A stretch of 64,000 bases of DNA from Lacibacter cauensis (GTDB lineage Bacteria > Bacteroidota > Bacteroidia > Chitinophagales > Chitinophagaceae). Location of the stretch: assembly GCF_007830055.1 (NCBI RefSeq), contig NZ_VLLE01000002.1, forward strand, positions 321,953-385,952. Reading direction: 5' to 3'. A model generated the notes under the pieces. The model did not search any database. It saw nothing but the letters and a program-made list of their open reading frames with translations, and was not told the DNA's origin. How positions within the stretch are numbered: position 1 is the first letter of the stretch; every line of letters starts with the position of its first letter. The position numbers and the translations under genes are program-made. Below are positions 1 to 8,481 of this stretch, piece after piece.

Positions 1-8
1 AAGCTAAG

Positions 9-2753
9 ATGAGAATGAAACGATACTTGTTGATAGTTATGGTTGTTTTGCTGGGCTTTCAGTTAAACGCTCAGCAATTAACTGTTGTCAATCTTCGTTG
101 CGAAAGCAGAACTAATCCATTAGGCGTTGATGTAACGAAACCCAAACTCAGCTGGCAGTTACATTCAACTCAGCAAAATGTAGCACAAACTGCTTATCGT
201 ATTCTTGTTGCAGATGATGCGGCGTTATTGAAAAAGAATATCGGTAACGTGTGGGATTCGAAGCAGATCAAATCTTCAGCATCCATACAGGTTGCTTATG
301 CTGGTAAAGCATTACAATCAGCAAAAAAATATTACTGGAAAGTACAGGTGTGTGATAATAAGGGTGCCGTATCAGCATGGAGCAGCGGTTCGTATTGGCA
401 AATGGGTTTGTTGCAAACAAACAATTGGGGCAATGCAAAGTGGATCGGTTATGAAGAGATCAACGATACAGCCATCATTGCGCCGCACGTGCATCTGAGC
501 GGAAAAAAAGCATGGGGACCACGCAAAGATATTCTGCCGCTGCTGCGTAAGGAATTTGTTGTTGCAAAGAAAATCAAACAGGCGACAATGTTCATCTGTG
601 GGCTTGGTCATTTTGAAGTAAGCATCAACGGAGAAAAGATCGGCGATCATTTTCTGGCACCGGGCTGGACCAACTACAGTAAACATGCACAGTATGTAAC
701 CTTTGATGTAACAAAGAATATAAAGGAGGGGAAGAATGCGATTGGTGTAATGCTCGGTAATGGTTTTTATTATATTCCTTCGGAACGTTACCGCAAGATG
801 ACCGGTGCTTATGGCTATCCCAAGCTCATTACAAAAACAGTGATAGAGTTTACGGATGGAACTACACAGCAGATTAGTAGTGATGAAAGCTGGAAGACCG
901 ATCAGTCGCCCATTATTTATTCAAGCATCTTCGGTGGTGAGGATTATGATGCGAATCTTTTTCAGCAAGGATGGAACGAGCCGGGATTTAATGATGCGAA
1001 ATGGAAACAGGCAGTCGTTACCAACGGTCCGGCTTTGCTTGAATCGCAAATGAATGAGCCCGTGAAAGTGATGCAGCAATTACCTATACAAACAAAACGG
1101 GAATTAAAATCGGGCGTTACGTTGTATGATCTTGGACAAAATTTTTCCGGTGTTCCTTCCATTACGGTAAAAGGTAACAAAGGCGATACCGTGAAATTGA
1201 TCTGTGGCGAATTGATTAATGAAGATGGCACAGCCAATCAAAAAGCAACAGGCAGCCCGTCTTACTTTACATACATTTTAAAGGGGGATGGCGAAGAAAG
1301 CTGGCATCCTTTGTTTACATACACTGGCTTCCGCTATGTAGAAGTGCATTGCAATACGAAAGAAACGAATCAATCACTTCCGCAAGTAATAAAATTAGAA
1401 GGACTGCATATCCGTAATTCAGCAAATACGGTTGGCTCATTCAGTTGTTCGAACGATTTATTTAACCGCACACATACCTTGATTGACTGGGCCATTAAAA
1501 GCAATATGGTGAGTGTGTTCACCGATTGTCCGCACCGGGAGAAACTTGGCTGGCTCGAAGAAACACATTTAGTGGGCACTTCTGTTCATTACAGGTATGA
1601 TGTGGCAGCGTTGAATAAGAAAGTGATCAACGACATGAAGAATGCACAGTATGCCAACGGAAAAATTCCGGAGATTGCTCCTGAGTTTACGGTGTTTACG
1701 CCGCCGTTTGATGAATCACCAGAGTGGGGCAGTGCAGCCATAATTTATTCCTGGTATAATTATCAATGGTATGGCGATAAAGAAACCTTGCTGCAGTCGT
1801 ATGATATGATGAAGGCTTATGTGCTGTATTTAAAAGGCAAAGCGAAAAATAATATTCTGTCGCATGGGTTGGGCGATTGGTTTGATATTGGTCCGAACAA
1901 ATCAGGCTTTGCACAAATGACGAAGATGGGTGTAACAGCAACGGCCACGTTTTATTATGATCTCAAGATCATGATCAAAATTGCAACGATGCTGAAGAAG
2001 AATGAAGATGTGAAATTCTATGAGCAATTGGCAGCAGATGTAAAAACAGCTTTCAATCAAACATTTTTTGATCCCATCAAAATACAATACGATTCTTCCA
2101 GTCAAACTGCCAATGCCATGGCCTTGTACATGGGTTTGGTGGAAGAAAAAAACAGGCAGGCTGTTTTGGATGCGTTGATCCGTGAAATCAGAAGCAGGAA
2201 CAATGCCTTAACTGCCGGCGATATCGGTTACCGTTACGTATTACAGGCGCTGCAGCAGGCGGGTCGTAGCGATGTAATTTTTGATATGAACTATCGGGAT
2301 GATGTGCCGGGCTATGGTTATCAGCTGAAACATGGTGCAACTGCACTCACCGAAAGCTGGCAGGCGTATGAATCGGTGTCGAACAATCATTTTATGCTGG
2401 GGCATTTAATGGAATGGTTTTATGCCGGGCTTGCGGGTATTCAACAAACAGAAAATTCCATCGCATACAAAGAAATTGTGATCAAGCCTGAAGTGGTGGG
2501 CGATGTAACCAATGCTAAAGCAAGTTTTCAATCGCCGTATGGTTTAATTAAAAGTGAATGGGTAAAAACAATCTCATCATTTAACTTGCGGGTGGAAATA
2601 CCTGCCAACAGTACAGCTGTTGTTTATCTTCCTGCAAAGCCGGGGCAAACGGTTTTATTGAATGGAAAGAAAGCAGTTGTTATGAACGCAGATGGCAGAG
2701 CAGTTGTGAAAATTGGTTCAGGTACTTATGAGTTTAGTGTAGCAAGTAATTAG
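9..2753 (+). CDS. Secreted alpha-L-rhamnosidase, GH78 family
   Basis: Predicted exo-enzyme removing terminal alpha-L-rhamnose from pectic oligosaccharides, probably in the periplasm. A Sec signal peptide covers about residues 1-22, ending NAQQ. The GH78 order follows: N-terminal fibronectin-like domain, lectin-like beta-sandwich (about 150-340), beta-sandwich, (alpha/alpha)6 barrel (about 480-820) and C-terminal beta-sandwich. The acid-bearing motif DCPHRE is at 506-511 with E511 the likely general acid, and the base is probably E782 in LTESW. The 914-residue length is normal for the family. ATG at 9 or at 15 could start it. The window begins just upstream, so its operon start is not visible. 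Family call is firm; the exact rhamnoside linkage is unknown. Confidence 0.92.
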   Translation: MRMKRYLLIVMVVLLGFQLNAQQLTVVNLRCESRTNPLGVDVTKPKLSWQLHSTQQNVAQTAYRILVADDAALLKKNIGNVWDSKQIKSSASIQVAYAGKALQSAKKYYWKVQVCDNKGAVSAWSSGSYWQMGLLQTNNWGNAKWIGYEEINDTAIIAPHVHLSGKKAWGPRKDILPLLRKEFVVAKKIKQATMFICGLGHFEVSINGEKIGDHFLAPGWTNYSKHAQYVTFDVTKNIKEGKNAIGVMLGNGFYYIPSERYRKMTGAYGYPKLITKTVIEFTDGTTQQISSDESWKTDQSPIIYSSIFGGEDYDANLFQQGWNEPGFNDAKWKQAVVTNGPALLESQMNEPVKVMQQLPIQTKRELKSGVTLYDLGQNFSGVPSITVKGNKGDTVKLICGELINEDGTANQKATGSPSYFTYILKGDGEESWHPLFTYTGFRYVEVHCNTKETNQSLPQVIKLEGLHIRNSANTVGSFSCSNDLFNRTHTLIDWAIKSNMVSVFTDCPHREKLGWLEETHLVGTSVHYRYDVAALNKKVINDMKNAQYANGKIPEIAPEFTVFTPPFDESPEWGSAAIIYSWYNYQWYGDKETLLQSYDMMKAYVLYLKGKAKNNILSHGLGDWFDIGPNKSGFAQMTKMGVTATATFYYDLKIMIKIATMLKKNEDVKFYEQLAADVKTAFNQTFFDPIKIQYDSSSQTANAMALYMGLVEEKNRQAVLDALIREIRSRNNALTAGDIGYRYVLQALQQAGRSDVIFDMNYRDDVPGYGYQLKHGATALTESWQAYESVSNNHFMLGHLMEWFYAGLAGIQQTENSIAYKEIVIKPEVVGDVTNAKASFQSPYGLIKSEWVKTISSFNLRVEIPANSTAVVYLPAKPGQTVLLNGKKAVVMNADGRAVVKIGSGTYEFSVASN

Positions 2754-2777
2754 AATAGGTTGTTATGCCAATGGAAA

Positions 2778-2847
2778 AACCCCGTAGGGGTTAAAGGTTA
2801 ATAGAAAATAATCAATAGGGCAATCAGCTCCGTAGGAGCGACCTGTT
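2778..2847. repeat. Intergenic palindromic repeats (CCCCGTAGGGG and GCTCCGTAGGAGC)
   Basis: Two perfect short palindromes lie in the gap after the GH78 gene. AACCCCGTAGGGGTT is at 2778-2792 and GCTCCGTAGGAGC at 2827-2839, the latter followed by GACCTGTT. Both resemble dispersed extragenic repeats seen in Bacteroidota genomes. They may act as weak transcript-end hairpins, but neither has a T tract. Confidence 0.7.
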
Positions 2848-2864
2848 ATTTAAAACAGTTTTTT

Positions 2865-3878
2865 ATGAAAGCATTAGTGTGTCAGCAACCGGGTTTATTT
2901 GAATATGTCGAAAAGGAACAGCCTGCAATTCAACCCGGCCGTGCAATATTAAAAGTAAAACGCATCGGTATCTGCGGAACCGACCTGCATGCCTTTGAAG
3001 GTACACAACCTTACTTCGCCTATCCACGCATACTCGGTCATGAGCTGGGTTGCGAAATTGTACAAGTGGATGCAGAAGCGGGATTTGAAGTAGGAGAGCG
3101 TGTTACACTCATCCCATATTTTCATTGCGGTGAATGTATTGCATGCCGCAATGGTTTACCCAACTGTTGTGCGGCCATCAATGTATTTGGTGTGCATGTG
3201 GATGGTGGTATGATGGAATATATTTCAGTGCCCACATCGGCATTGCTGCATGGCGGCGATATGAGTTTTGATGAACTTGCACTCGTTGAACCGTTGGCAA
3301 TTGGTGCACATGGTATCCGCAGGGCAGGAGTGCGTGCAGGAGAGTTTGTACTGGTGATAGGTGCAGGCCCCATCGGTTTGGGTATTATGGAATTTGGCCG
3401 CATTGCAGGCGGACAGGTAATTGCAATGGATGTAAATGATACACGTTTAAATTTCTGTAAGGATAAATTAAAAGTGCAGCATACCATCAATCCGTTGAAT
3501 GAAGATGTACTGCAACGCTTAAAAGAAATCACCAACGGCGATATGCCAACGGTGGTAATTGATGCAACAGGAAGTCAAAAAGCCATCAACAATGCATTTC
3601 TATACATGGCCCATGGTGCACGGTATGTGCTGGTAGGATTACAGAAAGGCGAATTGATTGTGAGTCATCCAGAGTTTCACAAACGGGAGGCAACACTCAT
3701 GAGCAGTCGCAACGCCACGCAGGAAGATTTTGATCATGTGATGATGTGTATGCGCAACAAGTTGGTTGATCCATCAACTTACATTACACATCGGGTAAAG
3801 TTTGAGGAGGTGAAAGATCATTTCAAAAGCTGGCTCGATCCGAAGAATGGGGTGATCAAAGCAATGGTGGAGATTTGA
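2865..3878 (+). CDS. Zinc-dependent sugar/alcohol dehydrogenase (MDR family, RspB-like)
   Basis: Predicted cytoplasmic NAD(P)-dependent medium-chain dehydrogenase oxidising a sugar or polyol hydroxyl. The N-terminal GroES-like domain has the catalytic-zinc cysteine in GICGTDLH and a GHE motif (about residues 35-65). A structural zinc-type cluster (CGECIACRNGLPNCC) lies near 87-101. The Rossmann motif GAGPIGLG is near 166-173. At 337 residues it is standard for the family. It follows a rhamnosidase and precedes an aldo/keto reductase, which suggests oxidation of a released deoxy-sugar such as L-rhamnose or L-fucose, but the substrate is not readable from sequence. The stop codon coincides with the edge of a dispersed repeat. 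Confidence 0.85.
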   Translation: MKALVCQQPGLFEYVEKEQPAIQPGRAILKVKRIGICGTDLHAFEGTQPYFAYPRILGHELGCEIVQVDAEAGFEVGERVTLIPYFHCGECIACRNGLPNCCAAINVFGVHVDGGMMEYISVPTSALLHGGDMSFDELALVEPLAIGAHGIRRAGVRAGEFVLVIGAGPIGLGIMEFGRIAGGQVIAMDVNDTRLNFCKDKLKVQHTINPLNEDVLQRLKEITNGDMPTVVIDATGSQKAINNAFLYMAHGARYVLVGLQKGELIVSHPEFHKREATLMSSRNATQEDFDHVMMCMRNKLVDPSTYITHRVKFEEVKDHFKSWLDPKNGVIKAMVEI

Positions 3879-3942
3879 ACCACGAAGACACAAAGACAGA
3901 AAGTTACACAAAGGAAACTTCGTCAGACGCCCTCGTCGGACG
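3876..3942. repeat. Dispersed repeat, TGAACCAC(G/T)AAG family, copy 1
   Basis: The element starts on the stop codon of the zinc dehydrogenase gene (TGAACCACGAAGACACAAAG) and ends with CGTCAGACGCCCTCGTC. The next intergenic gap, at 4953-5021, carries the same composite in the same order, so both halves travel together. It fills almost the whole gap before the aldo/keto reductase. Confidence 0.8.
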
Positions 3943-3961
3943 AAAAAAATAAACAGCGAAA

Positions 3962-4948
3962 ATGGAATACAGAACACTCGGCAAAACCGGAATGAATATT
4001 TCAGCCATCAGTCTTGGTACATGGCAGGTAGGCGGTAAATGGGGCAGTGCGTTTGATGAAAAGAATGCAGATGCCATTTTAAATACTGCTGTTGATAACG
4101 GAGTCAACTTTATTGATACGGCAGATGTGTACAGCGATGGTGAAAGCGAAAAAGCAATCGGCCGATTTCTGAAAACGAGAAAAGAAAAATTGTTTGTCGC
4201 TACGAAGTGCGGACGACAAATTCAACCACATGTAAACGAAGGCTACACGCCTGCAGTGTTGCGGAAATATGTAGAAGACAGTTTGCAACGTTTGCAAATT
4301 GAAGCACTCGATCTGATTCAGTTGCATTGTCCGCCTACGCCTGTCTATTATCGTCCGGAAATCTTTGGTTTGTTTGAAGACCTGAAGAAAGAAGGCAAGA
4401 TTCAACACTTGGGTGTGAGTGTGGAGAAAGTGGAAGAAGCATTAAAGGCCATTGAGTTTGAGAATGTAACAACAGTGCAGATCATCTTCAATATGTTTCG
4501 TCAGCGTCCTGCAGAGTTATTTTTTGAACAGGCGAAGAAGAAAAATATTGGTGTGATTGTTCGTGTGCCGTTGGCAAGTGGATTGTTAACCGGTAACTAT
4601 TCTGCACAAACTGTTTTTGAAAGTGGTGATCATCGACAGTTCAACCGCAATGGTGAAGCGTTTGATAAAGGCGAAACTTTCTCCGGTATTGATTATTCAA
4701 CAGGTTTGCAGGCCGTGGAAGAATTGAAACAAATTGTTCCTTCTGGTAAAACATTGTCAGCACTGGCTTTGAAATGGATACTTGATTTTGATGCGGTAAG
4801 CACTGTAATACCTGGTGCATCCAAGCCCGAACAGGTTACACGCAACCTGGAAGCATTAAATGAACAATCGCTGAGCGCTGAACGGTTGCAACAGGTGCAG
4901 GCTGTATATGAAAAGTATATTAAGCAGGCGGTGCATCATTTATGGTGA
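3962..4948 (+). CDS. Aldo/keto reductase
   Basis: Predicted cytoplasmic NAD(P)H-dependent oxidoreductase of the TIM-barrel aldo/keto reductase family. The N-terminal GKTGMNISAISLGTW signature and the catalytic Asp/Tyr stretch FIDTADVYSDGESE (about residues 50-63) are visible. The C-terminal cofactor-binding part IPGASKPEQV is near 281-290. Length 328 is typical. It sits 83 bases after the zinc dehydrogenase with a repeat in between, and the two may share a transcript. This subfamily often acts on L-fucose, L-rhamnose or D-galactose-type sugars, but I cannot fix a substrate. Confidence 0.85.
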   Translation: MEYRTLGKTGMNISAISLGTWQVGGKWGSAFDEKNADAILNTAVDNGVNFIDTADVYSDGESEKAIGRFLKTRKEKLFVATKCGRQIQPHVNEGYTPAVLRKYVEDSLQRLQIEALDLIQLHCPPTPVYYRPEIFGLFEDLKKEGKIQHLGVSVEKVEEALKAIEFENVTTVQIIFNMFRQRPAELFFEQAKKKNIGVIVRVPLASGLLTGNYSAQTVFESGDHRQFNRNGEAFDKGETFSGIDYSTGLQAVEELKQIVPSGKTLSALALKWILDFDAVSTVIPGASKPEQVTRNLEALNEQSLSAERLQQVQAVYEKYIKQAVHHLW

Positions 4949-4952
4949 GGAT

Positions 4953-5021
4953 TGAACCACTAAGACGCAAAGGCAAGAAGAAGTACAAAGGAAACTCCCG
5001 TCAGACGCCCTTGTCTGCCGG
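4953..5021. repeat. Dispersed repeat, TGAACCAC(G/T)AAG family, copy 2
   Basis: This is a second copy of the composite at 3876-3942: TGAACCACTAAGACGCAAAG, then a CAAAGGAAACT stretch, then CGTCAGACGCCCTTGTC. The two copies align over about 67 bases with scattered substitutions. It lies just after the aldo/keto reductase stop. Confidence 0.8.
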
Positions 5022-5096
5022 ATAATAAAACTGCTACGGAAGCACTAAATGACGGAATAACTTCCCGCCTTTCCCTCTTCCCGGCAAACAAATAAA

Positions 5097-7514
5097 ATGA
5101 AGTTGAATAAACATACATTACTGGTTATCGCTTTATTGTTGAGTCTATTTTCAACAGCGCAGGTTCGTTCTGTTGTTGATTTCAACAACGGATGGAAGTT
5201 CCTGTTAGGTAATGATAGTCTTGCAAGCAATGCAAACTATAACGATGCCAAGTGGAGAAGTTTAAACCTGCCGCACGACTGGAGTATTGAAAGTAATTTC
5301 TCCTCTTCGTTTCCTGCAACCAACCAGGGCGGAGCATTACCCGGTGGTATTGGCTGGTATCGCAAAACGTTTACAGTTCCTGCTTCTTCGGCAGATAAAA
5401 AAATAAGAATAGAATTTGACGGCGTGTATAAGAACAGTGAAGTATGGATCAACGGGCATTACTTAGGGAAACGTCCTTATGGGTATGTCAATTTCTCTTA
5501 TGATCTCACTCCGTATTTGAATTATGGCAAACCAAATGTGCTTGCAGTGAAAGTTGATAACAGTCTGCAACCCGACTCCAGATGGTACAGCGGCAGTGGT
5601 ATTTACAGGGATGTGAAATTAGTTACAACAAGTAAAGTGGCGATTGCAGAGGCAGGCGTATTCATCACTACGCCTGTTATCAATCAAAGCAAAGCAACTG
5701 TTTCAATTCAATACACTGTTACAAACACCGGTAAACAAAATGAAATCGTTAACCTGTATACCGATGTGTATGATGCAGCAGGGAAGAAGGTTGCTACATC
5801 AAAAAATATCGTGAAGCGCACCATACCTGTTGGCGGTTATTCATATGCCAGTCAATTACAAATCAACGCACCCATTCTTTGGTCAATTGCCAAACCCTAT
5901 TTGTATAAAGCCGTTACACGCATTGAACGGAATGGTCAATTGATTGATGAAGTAAAAACAACGTTCGGTATCCGTTCATTCCGTTTCGATGCAGCCAATG
6001 GTTTCTTTCTCAACAATCAACCTTTGAAAATACAAGGCGTTTGTATGCATCACGATCTGGGTGCATTGGGTGCAGCGTATAATCATGCGGCAGCAAAGCG
6101 TCAATTAACGATATTAAAAGAGATGGGTGTGAATGCCATCCGTTTCTCTCACAATCCTCCGGCAGCAGCCATACTTGATCTCTGCGATGAAATGGGTTTT
6201 TTGGTGCAGGTGGAAGCATTCGATATGTGGAAGAAAAAGAAAAACAAATTCGATTATAACCTCTATTTCGATGAATGGCATGCACGTGATATACAAGCCA
6301 TGGTGTTGCGAGATCGTAATCATCCTTCTGTTTTTATGTGGAGCATCGGTAACGAAATACGGGAGCAATTCGACAGTACCGGTACAACCATCGCCAAACG
6401 TTTGGTTGACTTAGTGAAAGCTATTGATACAACAAGACCTGTAACCTGTGCATTAACGGAAAATTTTCCCGAGAAAAATTTCATCTGGAAATCCGGTGCA
6501 TTGGATGTACTCGGCTTCAATTACAAGTTGTACGATTATGCAGACCTGCCCAAACGTTTTCCGGGTCAGTCGTTTGTTGCAACTGAAACTGCATCCGCAT
6601 TAGCATCAAGAGGTTCGTACGATATGCCCAGCGACAGTAACCGTCTCTGGCCACCCGATGGTAAAACGCCAACAGTAAAAGGCAATGCTGATATGAGTGT
6701 ATCGGCTTATGATCATGTTTATGCTTACTGGGGTTCTTCACATGAAGCGGCATTATTGGCGGTGAACAAATACAAATTCATGTCGGGCATGTTTGTATGG
6801 AGCGGGTTCGATTTTATTGGAGAGCCTGTACCGTATGCATGGCCGGCACGCAGTTCGTACTATGGCATTGTTGACCTTGCAGGTCTTCCCAAAGATGTGT
6901 ATTACCTCTATCAAAGTGAGTGGACAACAAAACCGGTATTGCATTTATTTCCGCATTGGAACTGGAACAAAGGCGATACGGTTGATGTGTGGGCTTATTA
7001 TAATAATGCTGATGAAGTGGAATTATTCCTCAACGGAAAATCGTTAGGCAGCAAATCGAAAACTACGGATGTCTTACATGTAATGTGGCGTGTGCCTTAC
7101 CAGCCGGGAATAATCAAAGCAGTATCAAAAAAGAACGGAAAAATTATTCTTACGAAGGAAATCAGAACAGCAGGTGCTCCGGCAAAAATTCTACTAACAG
7201 CCGATAAATCAAAACTCAAAGCCAATGGAAAAGATCTTTCTTTTATTACCGTAAAACTGGTTGATAAAGATGGCAATCTGGTTCCAGATGCCGATCAGCT
7301 TCTTCAGATTTCTGTTACAGGAGCAGGTTTGTTGGCCGGCACAGACAATGGGTTTCCCGCCGACAGCAGTTCATTTAAAAATCCCCGCCGCAAAACATGG
7401 AAAGGAATGGCCCTGGCAATTGTACAGTCGCATGTAAAAAAGGGAAATATTACAGTTCTGGTAAAGGCAGATGGTTTAAAACAGGCAATGTTTACACTTA
7501 GAACCGAAGATTAG
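5097..7514 (+). CDS. Secreted glycoside hydrolase family 2 (beta-galactosidase-like)
   Basis: Predicted exo-acting GH2 enzyme on beta-galactoside, beta-uronide or alpha-L-arabinopyranoside ends. The signal peptide is residues 1-21 (ends STAQ). The jelly-roll sugar-binding domain covers about 25-190, an Ig-like domain about 200-300, and the TIM barrel about 300-590. The acid/base is in WSIGNE (E near 420) and the nucleophile in ATETAS (E near 496). C-terminal Ig-like modules (about 610-805) resemble the DUF4982 and following domains of Bacteroidota GH2 enzymes. Length 805 is usual. Substrate specificity in GH2 cannot be read from motifs alone. Confidence 0.9.
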   Translation: MKLNKHTLLVIALLLSLFSTAQVRSVVDFNNGWKFLLGNDSLASNANYNDAKWRSLNLPHDWSIESNFSSSFPATNQGGALPGGIGWYRKTFTVPASSADKKIRIEFDGVYKNSEVWINGHYLGKRPYGYVNFSYDLTPYLNYGKPNVLAVKVDNSLQPDSRWYSGSGIYRDVKLVTTSKVAIAEAGVFITTPVINQSKATVSIQYTVTNTGKQNEIVNLYTDVYDAAGKKVATSKNIVKRTIPVGGYSYASQLQINAPILWSIAKPYLYKAVTRIERNGQLIDEVKTTFGIRSFRFDAANGFFLNNQPLKIQGVCMHHDLGALGAAYNHAAAKRQLTILKEMGVNAIRFSHNPPAAAILDLCDEMGFLVQVEAFDMWKKKKNKFDYNLYFDEWHARDIQAMVLRDRNHPSVFMWSIGNEIREQFDSTGTTIAKRLVDLVKAIDTTRPVTCALTENFPEKNFIWKSGALDVLGFNYKLYDYADLPKRFPGQSFVATETASALASRGSYDMPSDSNRLWPPDGKTPTVKGNADMSVSAYDHVYAYWGSSHEAALLAVNKYKFMSGMFVWSGFDFIGEPVPYAWPARSSYYGIVDLAGLPKDVYYLYQSEWTTKPVLHLFPHWNWNKGDTVDVWAYYNNADEVELFLNGKSLGSKSKTTDVLHVMWRVPYQPGIIKAVSKKNGKIILTKEIRTAGAPAKILLTADKSKLKANGKDLSFITVKLVDKDGNLVPDADQLLQISVTGAGLLAGTDNGFPADSSSFKNPRRKTWKGMALAIVQSHVKKGNITVLVKADGLKQAMFTLRTED

Positions 7515-7531
7515 AGGGCGAAAACAGCTTT

Positions 7532-7545
7532 CGGGAACGTTTCCG
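7532..7545. promoter_or_regulatory. Candidate LacI/GalR-type operator upstream of the first sus operon
   Basis: CGGGAACGTTTCCG is palindromic at 12 of 14 positions and centred on CG, the arrangement typical of LacI/GalR-family operators. It lies about 140 bases before the DUF3826-like gene and just upstream of a possible TTTG -33 element at 7552-7555. A similar CG-centred palindrome precedes the second susC gene. No LacI-family regulator is encoded in the window. Confidence 0.4.
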
Positions 7546-7551
7546 TAACTA

Positions 7552-7600
7552 TTTGTTGAATAGTAAAATAATACATCAACTTAGCAAAACCTTACATTTT
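7552..7600 (+). promoter_or_regulatory. Possible promoter region of the first sus operon
   Basis: TTTG at 7552-7555 followed after 21 bases by CAACTTAG (7577-7584) loosely fits the Bacteroidota TTTG / TAnnTTTG promoter pattern. The block 7571-7600 shares spacing and letters (CATC, TTAG, then TACATT) with blocks at 42977-43006 and 47888-47917, which also lie ahead of operons in this window. The match is by eye and weak in places. Confidence 0.35.
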
Positions 7601-7684
7601 TAAGGGGTGGGGTCAATGTAATTTTAGACCATCATTTAAACAGCTTTTTTGTTTAAAACGGTTAACGATTAAACGGCTTCAGGT

Positions 7685-8440
7685 ATGATTTTAAGTTTGC
7701 CATTTCTACATACTTCACAGGATGCTCCAAAGGTATTTATCCGTAGTTTAACTGCAGATTTATCATCTGTTAAAAAAATAGTTTTTACGGTATCACTTTG
7801 TGCATTTGGTTTCGTTACTGCAGCGGGGCAAAACAACCAAACAGCCGAGGAAAAGGCAGCTTACATTAAAACAGTTACCGATCGCTCTGCGAAAATTGTT
7901 AACACACTTTCTATTAAAGATTCAGCAACGTACAAACAGGTACTTGCATTATTGGTTTATCAGTACAGCAACATCAACCGCATACACGAAGAAACTAAAA
8001 TAGCTTTAGCAGCAATCAAACAGCAATCAATCACCGCTCAGGAATCTGCTCTTCAGGTACAAAAGCAGGAAGAGAAAAAAAATGCGCAGCTTCAGCAACT
8101 GCACACATCTTTTCTTGCCGGGTTACAAACGAATTTAACTGGAGAGCAGATTGAGCTGGTGAAAGATGGTATGACCTATAAGGTGCTGCACGTTACTTAC
8201 ACTGCTTATGTTGACATGATTCCTTCCCTTACGGAAGAACAGAAGAAGAAAATATATGATTGGCTGGTAGAAGCAAGAGAGCTTGCTATGGACAGCGAAT
8301 CCTCAGATAAAAAGCACGCCATCTTTGGTAAGTACAAAGGCCGCATCAATAATTATCTTGCTGCTGCCGGTTACGATTTAACCAAAGAGAGAGAGGAGTG
8401 GCAAAAGCGGATTAAAGAAAAAAATGAATCTTCTAAATAA
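7685..8440 (+). CDS. Exported DUF3826-like protein of unknown function
   Basis: A 251-residue, Lys/Glu/Gln-rich, largely helical protein that I believe matches the DUF3826 family. A hydrophobic export segment (KIVFTVSLCAFGFVTAAG) lies at about residues 31-48, not at the N-terminus, so the first 28 residues are an unusual extension. No in-frame ATG lies between the one at 7685 and the hydrophobic segment. The body has two helical stretches rich in Gln/Lys (about 105-145) and a WLVEARELAMDSES region near 197-210. It sits directly ahead of susC, so it probably belongs to the same transcript and acts in the periplasm. Function is unknown. Confidence 0.7.
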   Translation: MILSLPFLHTSQDAPKVFIRSLTADLSSVKKIVFTVSLCAFGFVTAAGQNNQTAEEKAAYIKTVTDRSAKIVNTLSIKDSATYKQVLALLVYQYSNINRIHEETKIALAAIKQQSITAQESALQVQKQEEKKNAQLQQLHTSFLAGLQTNLTGEQIELVKDGMTYKVLHVTYTAYVDMIPSLTEEQKKKIYDWLVEARELAMDSESSDKKHAIFGKYKGRINNYLAAAGYDLTKEREEWQKRIKEKNESSK

Positions 8441-8481
8441 AACAATAACTACTGATTTTTCTTAAAAACCCAAAAAGCAAA

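Noticed and set aside
7685-7770. Internal start for the DUF3826-like gene nearer its hydrophobic segment
   Set aside because: No ATG or GTG lies in frame between 7688 and the segment, so the upstream ATG is the only usual choice.
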